Of a stretch of 64,000 nucleotides of DNA, positions 35,441 to 45,499 are shown one piece after another (position 1 is the stretch's first letter; the number at the start of each line of letters is the position of its first letter). Below the pieces are notes generated by a model. That model saw nothing but the letters and a program-made list of their open reading frames with translations, was not told where the DNA came from and made no database searches. The DNA is taken from positions 47,003,034 through 47,067,033 of the forward strand of contig NC_133169.1 of assembly GCF_040802235.1 (NCBI RefSeq). Reading direction: 5' to 3'. The DNA comes from Manis javanica (lineage: Eukaryota; Chordata; Mammalia; Pholidota; Manidae). Position numbers and translations under genes: made by a program.

Positions 35441-37056
35441 TTTTTTGGCAACTCTAAGGGTTTCCCTTCTTTATCTTTAATAGACCGGCACTCATTAGCC
35501 CAATGCCTGCCTTTCTTACACTTAGGGCACAACTCAGGGGTCTTTTGGGTTGTTTGTTCTGAAGCTGGGCTCCTACACTCTCTCTTTATATGTCCTAATT
35601 TCCCGCATTGAAAGCATTTGATACTTCTGTTAGTGATCCTGGCTTGTTTGTGGCTCTGTAATATGGCCGCGGCTAGGCCCGCATTGGTGAGTGGCCCTCC
35701 TATTTCTCTACAGGCTTTCAACCAGGCATGTATCCCTTTTTGTTTCCAGGGTGTTATCGCCTGTCTGCATTCTTTGGTACATTGTTCAAACACTAATTGC
35801 TCCACTAGGGGCATTGCTTGTTCCTGATCTCCAAATATTCTGCCTGCGGCCTCTATCATACGAGCGACAAAGTCAGAAAATGGCTCGCTCAGCCCCTGAA
35901 TAATTTTTGTCAAATTGCCTGATACTTCTCCTTTGTTGGTGAGGGCTTTCCATGCCTTGGCGGCGCACGTGTTTATTTGTGCATATACCTGTAAGGGGAA
36001 GGCGGTCTGGTCGGCTACCCACTGTCCTTGGCCCGTCAGCATATCATATGACCATGCAGGCTGTCCTTCGGCCGCGTTTGCGTGTGCCTGGGTCATGCTG
36101 ATATCATGCCACAATGCCTTCCATTCTATGTATTGCCCCATACTAGAAAGGCATGCCTTAGTTACATATTGCCAGTCTGCGGGTGTCATGGCTGTCTCTG
36201 TTAATCTCTCAACTTGTGCTATGGTATAGTTAGCACTGACTCCATAAGCCCGAACGGATTCTGCTAACTCCTTAACTTGTTTATGGCTCAGGGGCTGGTG
36301 AGAGCGTACACCGTTATCCTCAAATACAGGAAACATTTGTCTAATTGCCTGAAGAGTATCTGGGTGGCAAAAGGAGAGTGCACCACTCACGTAAGGTGGC
36401 GGGGCAAAGGGCGTCGGGGGACACCCTGCTTTCATTTTTTCCTTGGTCCGCTTTTCAACTTTGCTGGTTCCCTTACTTCTACACTCTGCGGTTTTATTTT
36501 CTTCCCCTTCCTCTGCGGACGTTAATTCCTCTTCAGATTCCCTATTGGAGAGTTGGAGGTCCCTCAACTCTTTCCAGGGGTATTTACTATTTTCTCCAAG
36601 GCGATTGTCACTCGCTTCTCGGGGCTCTTTCGCTTTTGCCCTAGGCGGGCTTTCTCCCTCACTCTGAGGTTTCTTTACCTTCGTTTTTGTGGCCTTTTTT
36701 CGGCCGCGCGCGCTCTCTGTTTCCTGTTCCGTTTCTGACATGCTCTCTTGGATATCTGTCAATGCTCTCTGACCTTCTTTTATTACCTTTTCACATCTCT
36801 CATCTTGCAGACAAGCTCTAATCAGTTTCCAGAGGGGCCTGGTGCCTCCCCTCAGGCTACCCTCCTCCTCCTCTCTATCAAGATCTTTCCCCAGTTTGTC
36901 CCAGCTCGGGATTGAGAGGGACCCTGAACAAATGAACCAGGGGGCCACACGGTCTATCTCCTTCACAAAAGATCCTAAGACTTTGCTGGAGACCTTCAAG
37001 TTTCGCTCTTTGAGAGCTGTCTGCAGCGCCGTGACTAATGACGGTGCATTCCCCAT
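35299..37056 (-). CDS. Proviral gag polyprotein
   Basis: 585 residues, complete. Starts MGNAPS, a myristoylation signal for membrane targeting. A charged, low-complexity region (about 95-210) leads to a PPPY late-domain motif at 219-222. Capsid follows, with the major homology region QGLSEPFSDFVARM at about 387-400. Nucleocapsid has two zinc knuckles, CFQCGKLGHIKREC at 481-494 and CPKCKKGRHWANEC at 510-523, that bind genomic RNA. The frame ends in a proline-rich tail (VPPPE) after overlapping pro. The ATG at 37056 is preferred because it gives the glycine-2 acceptor and lies about 150 bases after the primer site. No stop or indel is seen. Organisation and PPPY position fit betaretroviruses; I infer an IAP/type D-like relative. 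Confidence 0.93.
   Translation of the reverse strand: MGNAPSLVTALQTALKERNLKVSSKVLGSFVKEIDRVAPWFICSGSLSIPSWDKLGKDLDREEEEGSLRGGTRPLWKLIRACLQDERCEKVIKEGQRALTDIQESMSETEQETESARGRKKATKTKVKKPQSEGESPPRAKAKEPREASDNRLGENSKYPWKELRDLQLSNRESEEELTSAEEGEENKTAECRSKGTSKVEKRTKEKMKAGCPPTPFAPPPYVSGALSFCHPDTLQAIRQMFPVFEDNGVRSHQPLSHKQVKELAESVRAYGVSANYTIAQVERLTETAMTPADWQYVTKACLSSMGQYIEWKALWHDISMTQAHANAAEGQPAWSYDMLTGQGQWVADQTAFPLQVYAQINTCAAKAWKALTNKGEVSGNLTKIIQGLSEPFSDFVARMIEAAGRIFGDQEQAMPLVEQLVFEQCTKECRQAITPWKQKGIHAWLKACREIGGPLTNAGLAAAILQSHKQARITNRSIKCFQCGKLGHIKRECRSPASEQTTQKTPELCPKCKKGRHWANECRSIKDKEGKPLELPKNAQRGPRHQGPQIYGATSTQVSFGNNQAPQGEPLQVPRDWTSVPPPE
35440..35446 (-). promoter_or_regulatory. gag-pro -1 frameshift site, A AAA AAC
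   Basis: The heptamer A-AAA-AAC lies in the gag frame (codons CCA AAA AAC GCC), the same slippery sequence as the MMTV gag-pro site. It is followed by GC-rich sequence (GCCCAGAGGGGCCCCC) able to form a stem. After a -1 slip the pro frame is open to its end. A GGGAAAC nearby (35460-35466) is in the wrong register. Confidence 0.85.
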
Positions 37057-37206
37057 GGTGCCTCCTTATTTACAGAGAACCATCAACCATCATCCTAAAA
37101 AGCAGGGGCCTCTCGGAACTTACCCCTCCGGGCTTTCTTCTGACCTGCAGTTCTGAATCCTCTCCAGATGTCTGAAGGGTCCTCCCTGTGCCGGTGATGT
37201 TCTGGT
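37057..37206 (-). other. Proviral leader between primer site and gag
   Basis: About 150 bases that would carry the packaging signal and a splice donor. No coding frame is apparent. A specific donor site was not assigned. Confidence 0.5.
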
Positions 37207-37224
37207 TCCCGGGTTTCGGCACCA
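37207..37224 (-). other. Primer binding site, tRNA-Phe
   Basis: Two bases inside the 5' LTR edge the proviral strand reads TGGTGCCGAAACCCGGGA, complementary to the 3' end of mammalian tRNA-Phe including CCA. Mouse IAP elements use the same primer; HML, MMTV and MPMV types use lysine tRNAs. Confidence 0.85.
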
Positions 37225-37226
37225 CT

Positions 37227-37560
37227 TGTCGCGTGCCCTGTCCTCGCCGGCAAGAACAGCATGCAACAACAGCAGGATTCTTCTGCAGAAAGCTTTATTC
37301 TTCAGCTCTTTGTGAAACAAATGAGTTGGGCAGGACCCAGAGGGGAAGGAGAGGCTTGCTTATATAGTTCTCATGCTCTGACCTGGTTGGTGCGGCTCCA
37401 TATGCCTTATTAGCATAACCATTTGGTGGGTCTCATTGGTCCTTATGCCAAGGCGCAATTAGCATGTAGTTTAGTGGTGTGGGATGATTTGTCATTAGGA
37501 AGTTCGGGGCCTTCCGGCTGCCCTGCATGGGGCGCTATTTTCTGAGCACGGCTGCCAACA
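37227..37560 (-). repeat. 5' LTR of the provirus
   Basis: 334 bp, same termini and, by eye, same sequence as the 3' LTR at 29535-29868. It contains the TATA-like box and AATAAA in the same places. It would drive proviral transcription toward lower coordinates, into the L1 ORF1/ORF2 region. Confidence 0.95.
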
Positions 37561-37566
37561 TGCCAC
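37561..37566. repeat. Target-site duplication, right (TGCCAC)
   Basis: Direct copy of the six bases at 29529-29534, confirming integrase-mediated insertion with no later rearrangement of the ends. Confidence 0.93.
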
Positions 37567-38110
37567 CATCTTTACTCTACCTTAGGAGCAGTTGATTTCA
37601 TGTTCACTTCCCTCATTTGTGTAAGGATCCCCAAAACTTTAACATCCCTCAACACAGATCATCAGTCCTTGGTGAAAGAGACTAATTGGCATGCAACAGA
37701 AAATGAATACGGATTTTATCAGCATATTCATCTCAGGGGGATTTTTCCTGCAGATCAATATCAGAATTAACAAGCTGGCAGCTGCTCATTGTACCACATG
37801 CTTCTCTCCCTTGGAAACAGTCTGCAGTTAATAACAAAGTTTGGCACAAAAACACAAGACCAGAAGTCAGAAGACAGTTCTGAGACTCACCCATGCCTCA
37901 GACTTGGGAAAAGCAATAATTTTCATTGAACACAAACTTTCCCAGCTCACATGGGGATAATTACTTCTCAAAATACTTGGTAAGACTTAACAGATCTAAA
38001 TGGAAACCAGATAATATATTTGTTTGCTTTGGAATATGGAAATACTTTACTTTCATCATTTGCACATAATCCAGAAAAATACCTGACATGTGCTGTATAT
38101 TGGTACCTTA
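37567..38110 (+). repeat. Duplication copy A, block 3 (paired with 54100-54510)
   Basis: Collinear with copy B: 'acaagctggcagctgctcat' near 37770 pairs with 'acagactggcagctgcactt' near 54175; 'ccacatgcttctctcccttg' near 37795 with 'ccacatgcttctctcttttc' near 54198; 'cacaagaccagaagtcagaagaca' near 37851 with 'cacaagactgcaggtcagaagaca' near 54249. No gene. Confidence 0.75.
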
Positions 38111-38445
38111 ATTTTTTTGGTATCATTAATGTACAATTACATGAGCAGCATTATGGTTACTAGAGTCCCCTTTTATCAAGTCCCCAGTACATACACCATT
38201 ACAGTCACTGTCCATCAGCATAGTAAGATGCTATACAATCACTACTTGTCTTCTCTGTGTTGTATAGCTCTCCTCATGCTGCGCCCACTACATTATCTCT
38301 GCTGATCATAATGCCCCTTTTTCCTCCTTGTCCCTCCCTTCTCAGCCATCCTCCCCAGTCCCTTTCCCTTTGGTAACTGTTAGTCCATTCTTAGGTTCTA
38401 TGATTCTGCTGTTGTTTTGTTCCTGCAGATTTTTTATTTGTTCTT

Positions 38446-41400
38446 ATACTCCACATATGAGTGAAATCATTTGGTACTTGTCTTTCTCCACCTGGCTTAT
38501 TTCACTGAGCATAATACCCTCTAGCTCCATCTATGTTGCTGCAAATGGTAGGATTTGTTTTCTTCTTAGGATGAATAATATTCCATTGTGTATATATACC
38601 ACATATTCTTTATACATTCATCTATTGATGGACACTTAGGTTGCTTCCATTTCTTGGCTATTGTAAATAGTGTTGTGATAAACATAGGGGTGCATATGTC
38701 TTTTTAAAACTGGGCTGCTGCATTCTTATGGTAAATTACTAGGAGTTAAATTTCTGGGTCAAATGGTATTTCTATTTTTAGTTTTTTGAGAAACCTGCAT
38801 ACTGCTTTCCACAATGGTTGAAGTAGTTCACACTCTCACCATCAGTGTAGGAGGTTTCACCTTTTCTCTACATCCTCAACAACATTTGTTGTTGTTTGTC
38901 TTTTGGATGGTGGCTATACTAACTGGTGTGAGGTTACATCTCATTGTGGATATAATTTGCATTTCTCTGATGATTAGTGATTTGCCTGTTGGCCATCTGA
39001 ATTTCTTCTCTGGAGAAGTGTTTGTTCAGATCCTCTGCTCAGTTTTTAATTGGATTATTTGCTTTCTGTTAGTTGAGGAGTGTGAGCTCTTTATATATTT
39101 TGGATGCCAACCTTTTATCAGATATGTGATTTATGAATACATTTTCCAATACTGTAGGATGTCTTTGTGTTCTATTGATGGTTTCCTTTGCTGTACATAA
39201 GGTTTTCACCTTGATATAGTCCCACTTGTTTATTTTTGCTTTTGTTTCCCTTGCCCAGAGAGATATGCTCATGAAGAAGCTTCTCATGTTTATGTCCAAT
39301 AAGTTTTTTCCTATGTTTTTATCTAAGAGTTTTATGGTTTCATGACTTAAATTCAGGTCTTTGATCCATTTCAAATTTACTTTTCTGTATGGGGTTAGAC
39401 AATGATCCAGTTTCATTCTCTTGCATGTAGCTGTCCAGCTTTGCCAACAGAAGTTGTTAAAGAGGCTATAATTTCCCCATAATATATCTATGGCTCCTTT
39501 ATCATATATTAATTGACCATATATGTTTGGGTTAATATCTGGACTCTCTATTCTGTTCCACTAGTCTGTGGGTCTTTTCTTGTGCCAGGACCAAATTGTC
39601 TTGATTACTCTGGCTTTGTAGTAGAGCCGGAAGTTGGTAAGCAAGATCCCCCTGCTTTATTCTTCCTTCTCAGGATTGCTTTGGCTGTTTGGGATTTTTT
39701 TGTGGTTCCATATGAATTTTAGAACTATTTGTTCCAGCTTGTTGAAGAATGCTGTTGGTATTTTGATATGGACTGCATTGAATCTGTGGATTGCTTTAGG
39801 CAGGATGGCCATTTTGAAAATATTAATTCTTCCTATCCAAGAGCATGGGATGAGTTTCCATTTGTTAGTGTCCTCTTTAATTTCTCTTAAGAGTGTCTTG
39901 TAGTTTTCAGTGTATAGGTCTTTCAATTCCTTGGTTCAGTTTATGTCTAGGTATTTTATTCATTTTCATGCAATTGTGAATGAAATTGTTTTCTTGATTT
40001 CTCTTTCTGCCATTTCATCATTAGTATATAGGAAAGCCGCAGATTTCTGTGTATTAATTTTGTGTCCTGCAACTTTCCTGAATTCAGATATTAGTTCTCG
40101 TAGTTCTGGAGTGGAGTCTTTAGGATTTTTTATTTACAATGTCATGTTATCTGCAAGTAGTGACAGTTTGACTTCTTCCTTATCAATCTTGATGCCTTTT
40201 ATTTCTTTGTTTTGTCTGATTGCCATGTGTAGGATCTCCAGTACTATGTTGAATAAAAGTGTGGAGATTGGGCATCCCTGTCTTGTTTCCAAATCTTAGG
40301 TGAAAGCTTTCAGGTTTTCGTGGTTCATATGGTGTTGACTGTGGGTTTGTCATATATGGCCTTTATTATGTTGATGTACTTGCTCTCTTTAATTATTTTA
40401 TTGAGTGTTTTTATCATAAATACATGTTAAATTTTGTCAAATGCTTTTTCAGCATCTCTGGAGACGATTGTATGCTTTTTGTCCTTCTTTTTGTTGATTT
40501 TGATGGATTTTCAAATGTTGTACCATCCTTGCATCCATGAGATGAATCCCACTTGATCATGGTGTATGACCCTTTTAATGTATTTTTGAATTCAGTTTGC
40601 TAATATTTTGTTTAGTATTTTTGCATCTATGTTCATCAGGGATATTGGTCTGTAGTTTTCTTTTTTTGTGGGGTCTTTGCCTGGTTTTGTTATTAGAGTG
40701 ATGCCAGCTTCATAGAATGAGTTTGGAAGTGCTCCTTTGTCTTCTATTTTTTGGAAAACTTTAAAGAGAATGGGTATTATGTCTTCTCTGAACGTCTGAT
40801 AATATTTTGTGGTAAGTCCATCTGGCCCAGGAGTTTTCTTCTTGGGTAGTTTTTTTATTACCAGTTCAATTTCTTCGCTGGTAATTGGTCTGTTTACATT
40901 TTCTGTTTCTTCCTGGATCAGTCTTTGTAGGTTGCAATTTTCTAGAAAGTTGCCCAATTCTTCTAGGTTATCCAGCATTTTAGCATATAGATTTTGATAG
41001 TATTTGTATTTCTGTGGTGTCCATCTTGATATTTCCTTTCTCATTTCTGATTCTGTTTATGTGTGTAGATTCTCTTAATAAGTGTGGCTAGGGATTTATC
41101 TGTTTATTTTCTCAAAGAACCAGCTCTTGTTTAATTTTTTCTATTGTTTTGTTCTTCTAAATTTTATTTATTTCTTCTCTGATCTTTATTATGTCCCTCC
41201 TTCTGCTGACTTTGGGCCTCATTTGTTCTCCTTTTACCAGTTTCAATAATTGTGACTTTAGACTATTAATTTGGGATTGTTCTTCCTTCATTAAATATGC
41301 CTGGATTGCTATACTCTTTCCTCTTAGAACTGCCTTCACTGTGTCCCACAGAAGTTGGGGCATTGTGCTGTTGTTGTCATTTGTCTTCATATATGCTTGA

Positions 41401-42204
41401 TCTCTGTTTTAATTTGGTCATTGATCCATTTGTTATTTAGGAGCATGTTGTTAAGCTTCCATGTGTTTGTGAGCCTTTTTGTTTTCTTTGTACAATTCAT
41501 TTCTAGTTTTATACCTTTGTGATCTGAGAAGTTGGTTGGTAGAATTCCAATCTTTTTGAATTTACTGAGGCTCTTTTTGTGGCCTAGTTTGTGTTCTATT
41601 CTCAAAAAAGTTCCATGTGCACTTGAGAAGAATGTGTATCTTGTTTCTTTTGGATGTGGAGTTCTGTAGATGTCTCTTATTTCCATCTCTTCTAGTGTGT
41701 TGTTCAGTGCCTCTGTGTCCTTACTTATTTTCTGTCTGATTGATCTGTGCTTTGGAGTGAGTGGTGTGTTGTAGTCTCCTAAAATGATTGTATTGCATTC
41801 TATTTCCTCCTTTAATTATGTTCGTATTTGTTTCACATATGTTGGTTCTACTGTGTTGGGTGCAAAAATATTTATAATGGTTATATCCGCTTGTTCGACT
41901 GACCCCTTTATCATTATGTAATATTCTTCTTTATCTCATGTTACTTTCTTTGTTTTGAAGTCTGTTTTGTCTGACACAAGTACTGCAACTCCTGCTTTTT
42001 ATCCCTATTGTTTGCATGAAATATCTCTTTCCATTCCTTCACATTTAGTCTTTGTATGTTTTTGGGTTTGAGGTGAGTCTCTTGTAAGCACCACATAGAT
42101 GGATCTTGTCTTTTTATCCATTCAGTGACTCTGTGTCTCTTGATTGGTGCATTCAATACATTTACATGTAGGGTGATTGTCGATAGATATGAACTTATTG
42201 CCAT
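38446..42204 (-). pseudogene. L1-2 ORF2, heavily decayed
   Basis: Pieces of ORF2 in shifting frames: N-terminus and endonuclease start at 41941-42231 (LNAPIKRHRVTEWIKRQDPS; LQETHLKP), endonuclease end at 41387-41686 (FSDHKGIK), reverse transcriptase at 40592-41044 ([29 protein letters not shown]), thumb region at 39657-39926, and connection at 39069-39416. The protein start is taken at the ATG 42204. Multiple frameshifts rule out function. Confidence 0.85.
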
Positions 42205-42539
42205 TGCAGGCTTTGGATTCATAGTTACCAACGGTTGAAGGGTAGCTTCTTTACTATCTAACCATCTAACTTTAACTCACGTATTACACTATTATAAACA
42301 GAGTCTGATGATTTTGTATTTCTCTCCTTTCTTATTCTTCCTCCTCAACTCTTTGTATGTCAGTTGTTTTATTCTGTACTCTTTTGTATTTCCCTTGAAT
42401 GCTTTTGTGGATAGTTTATTTTTTTTCCTTTAGTTAGTATTTGGTGGTCTTCTTTCTTTGTTGTGATTTTATTTTCTCTGTTGACATCTATTTAGCCTTA
42501 GAAGTACTTCCATGTAGAGCAGTCCCTTTAAAATACCCT

Positions 42540-43330
42540 GTAGAGGTTGTTTGTGGGAGGCAAATTCCCACAACTTTTACTTATCTGGAAATTGTTTAAT
42601 CTCTCCTTCAAATTTAAATGATAATCTTTCTGGATGCTGTATTCATGGTTCAAGCTCCTCTGTTTCATTGCATCAAATATATCATGCCATTCTGTTCTGG
42701 CATGTAAGGTTTCTGTTGAGAAGTCTGATGGTAGCCTGGTGGGCTTTCCTTTGTAGGTGATCTTTTTACTCTCTCTGGCTGCCTTTAATACCCTCTACTT
42801 GTGTTTGATCCTTGCCATTTAAATTATTATGTCTTGGTCTTGTCCTCCCTCGTTCCCTTGTTTTGAGAGATCTGTGGGCTTCCATGGTCTGAGAGACTAT
42901 TTCCTTCCCCAGATTGGGGAAGTTTTCAGCAATTATTTCTTAAGACACTTTCTTTCCCTTTTTCTCTCTCTTCTTCTTCTGGTACCCCTATTATGTGAAT
43001 ATTGTTCCATTGGATTGGTCACACAGTTCTCTTAATATTCTTTCATTCCTGGAGATCCTTTCATCTCTCTCTGCATCAGCTTCTCTGTATTCCTGTTTTC
43101 TGATTTCTATTCCATTAACAGTCTTTTGCACCTCATCCAGGCTGTTCTTAAGTCCTTCTATTGATTATTTCATTTCTGTTATCCTTCTCCAGACTTCATC
43201 CCTTAGCTCTTGCATATTTCTCTGCAGGTCCATAAGCATGGTTATGACTTTTATTTTGAATTCTTTTTCAGGAAAATTGGTTATATCTTTTGCCAGGCTC
43301 TGTCTCTGTCATTGTTTGAGTGATTTTGGA
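42540..43330 (-). pseudogene. L1-2 ORF1, decayed
   Basis: Aligned by order and sequence with the open ORF1 of L1-1 (for example 'agggaggacaagaccaagac' region near 42840, and the coiled-coil coding part near 43080-43210), but broken by indels and stops. No frame longer than about 100 codons on - survives. Confidence 0.7.
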
Positions 43331-44497
43331 CTGGACCATGTTCTTCTACTTTTTCAGGGTGATAGAAGTGATTGCCAGCAAGTGTCACATATGTCAGCTG
43401 GGAGAACAAAGTCCCTTCCTGCTTGCTGATCACCTTGTTCTTCTCTGATGCATGTGCCTGTTACTCACACACAGGGAACAGTCTCTGAGTTAATTTCCTG
43501 AGCTTCCATGGGTGGAGCACCCCTTGGGATTGCATAGAGCACTGCCAGGGGTTGCAGGTGCATGGCGTTTTCTCCTGTGAAAACTATGCTCCTTCATGCC
43601 TTCCTGACTTTATCCCAGATTCCTCTGTGTTGGGCAGCTGCATGCTGGAGGCAGCCTCTGGGTCTGGCTCAGTTAGCTGCGTGCTGGGAGGAGACTGTGT
43701 GTTTGCTGTGGGCGGGGCTGTTCCCGGCAGCTCTGCAGCAATGGTGGGTCAGCTGGTTTGCTTGAAGTGCTGGAAGTGGGTAATGAGCTGTGAGGGGCTT
43801 TGGAGCTATGTTGATACCCAATGGGTTAGGGCACCTAAAGTTCCTTAAGATTCCTAGCCTGCTGGGCTGAGTGGACCGGGATGATTTTGTCCACTGTTAA
43901 ACCCTTGAACTTTAAGACTTTTAATTTTGTCCCATGGGAGCCAGCTGTGGGGACCTGCTTGCAGTCTCCATCTCAGAATTTACTTTTCCGTTTCTCCAAT
44001 ATTCAGTGCACCATGCAATGTGTGTCTGTGCTCCTCCCAGTGCAGATCACCAGGGCTGGTTATTTTTCAGTCCAGTGCTTCCACTCACTGCCTGCTCTGA
44101 TTCTTTTCCCCCCACCAGTGAGCTAGGGTTGGGGGAGTGCTCAGATCCCACAGGGCCACAGCTTGGTATCTTACCCTTTCTGTGATAAGCTGAGTTTTTG
44201 CAGATGTAGATGTAGCCTGGCTGTTCTACTGTATCTTCTGGTCTCTCTTTTAGGAATAGTTGTATTTGCTGTATTTTCAATTTATATATGGTTTTGGGAG
44301 GATATTTCTGCTACCCTACTCATGCCACTATCTTGAGTGCCTCTCTGGTAACTTTTAATTAATTTAGAATTATTATAAATTATTATTTTATTTCATTAGT
44401 TAATATAATGCATTTTTAATAAGGAGGAAAGTCTAGGGTCCATAAATTATGTTTTCTAGGATTTGTTTTGGGTTACTAAAATTTCCTAGCCAACGTT

Positions 44498-45005
44498 GTT
44501 TTTTTTTATTACAGTGGAATGTAATTTTTATTGAAATATTGTTGATAGACAATCTTATATTGGTTTAAAATACACCACTGTGGTATACTATATTATTAAA
44601 TCACCACCCCAGCTAGTTCAGTTTCTATGTGTCAGCATAGGAGGATGTTACAGAACCATTGTCTATGTTCTCCATGCTGCACTAGCATCCCTGTAGCCAG
44701 CTTATATTATGATTGGGGATTTTTGTGCCCTTTTATCCCCCCGACCCCCACCATCCACCCTACCTAATCCCTTCCCCATGGTATCACTAGTCATTTCTCA
44801 GTATCCCTGAGTAACTGCTGTTTGTTCATTCTGTTTTGCTTTTATAAAATATTCTTTGAGTAAGTGAATTCAGATTGTATTTGTCTTTCTCTGCTTGGCT
44901 TGTCTCACTAAGCATAATATTCTCTAGTTCCATCCATGCTGTTGCAAATGGCAGGATGTCTTTTCTTTTTATGGATGAATAGCATTCCATTGTGTATATA
45001 TACTA
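44498..45005 (-). mobile_element. 5'-truncated older L1, 3' end
   Basis: On the complement: T-run edge at 44498, L1 3' UTR of an older subfamily ('tattggtttaaaatacacca'), a C-rich patch near 44735-44770, then the end of ORF2 ('cttggcttgtctcactaagc', 'gctgttgcaaatggcaggat'). It breaks off at 'gtgtatatatactac'. It is absent at the matching point of copy B near 54670. Confidence 0.75.
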
Positions 45006-45330
45006 CAGTGAGGGGAGAGGATACTCATAAAGTGTATAAATGATTTTTAAAATTAAATTGCATTAATGTATGGCATGCTGAAAAGTGAAAAACTTAGAAG
45101 AGGCAAGATTGTTAAATAATAACAAAGTGAATACACCCATGTAAACAGTACTGAGGTTGGAGAAGAGCCTCAGAAACTTCCAGCACATTGTTGAAGAAAA
45201 GAAGATTCTGAGTTAGACTTACTAAATTTGCAAGATGGTAAAGACTAGAGGAAGTGACTAGTTCTTCAAGTGTGAAGACACTAAATACAGACATCAAGGA
45301 ATATAAATAAAAAAATATCATATCATGGTA
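45006..45330 (+). repeat. Duplication copy A, block 4 (paired with 54674-54900)
   Basis: 'cagtgaggggagaggatactc' pairs with 'gggtgaggggagaagacacc', followed in both by 'attgcatta...gtat.gca' and 'aagtgaa.acacc'. The later part resembles an old L1 3' UTR, so part of the similarity could be shared repeat rather than duplication. Confidence 0.5.
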
Positions 45331-45499
45331 AGAAAATCATAGTTTTCCAATACAACCTCAAAGAAATAGAGATCTATGACTTTCCTAATAAGTAATTGAA
45401 AATAGTTATTGAAAAGAAGCTCACTCAGGTAAGAGAAACACAGAAAAATGGCTCAGTAAAATCAGGAAAATCATAAACAACCAGAATGAGAAGGTTTAT

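Larger units (their letters stand above)
29535..37560 (-). mobile_element. Class II (betaretrovirus/IAP-like) provirus
   Basis: An 8026-bp provirus on -, flanked by the 6-bp duplication TGCCAC (29529-29534 and 37561-37566). Order in its own sense: LTR, tRNA-Phe primer site, gag, pro (with dUTPase and G-patch), pol, env, polypurine tract, LTR. Reading-frame layout gag/pro/pol in three frames with two -1 slip sites is betaretroviral. The LTRs read identically by eye, so insertion is recent. Two single stop codons (in pol and env) make it defective as read. It lies in the same orientation as the L1 it interrupts. Confidence 0.95.
23777..37575 (-). mobile_element. Near full-length L1 (L1-1), split by a provirus
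   Basis: L1 on - with its 3' end at about 23777 (short T run, then 'acaattacatgaagaacat') and its 5' UTR running to 29534. The last few L1 bases continue after the provirus (about 37567-37575). Removing 29535-37560 plus one copy of the 6-bp duplication leaves a junction resembling the 5' end of the second L1 at about 44320-44345. L1 length is about 5.77 kb. ORF1 is open and ORF2 is interrupted. Confidence 0.85.
38111..44345 (-). mobile_element. Second full-length L1 (L1-2)
   Basis: About 6.2 kb, with its 3' end at about 38111 (short T run, then 'tgtacaattacatgagcag') and its 5' end near 44345 ('catgccactatcttgagtg'). Flanks suggest a diverged target duplication: 'tggtaccttaattt' at 38101-38114 and 'tggtaacttttaatt' at 44346-44360. 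The matching place in copy B (near 54507-54523, 'tggacacttttacatttt') lacks the element. More substitutions and indels than L1-1, so it is older. Confidence 0.85.

Noticed and set aside
35455-35470. GGGAAAC heptamer as the gag-pro slip site
   Set aside because: In the gag frame the codons are GGG AAA CCC, so the heptamer is out of register. A-AAA-AAC at 35440-35446 fits exactly.
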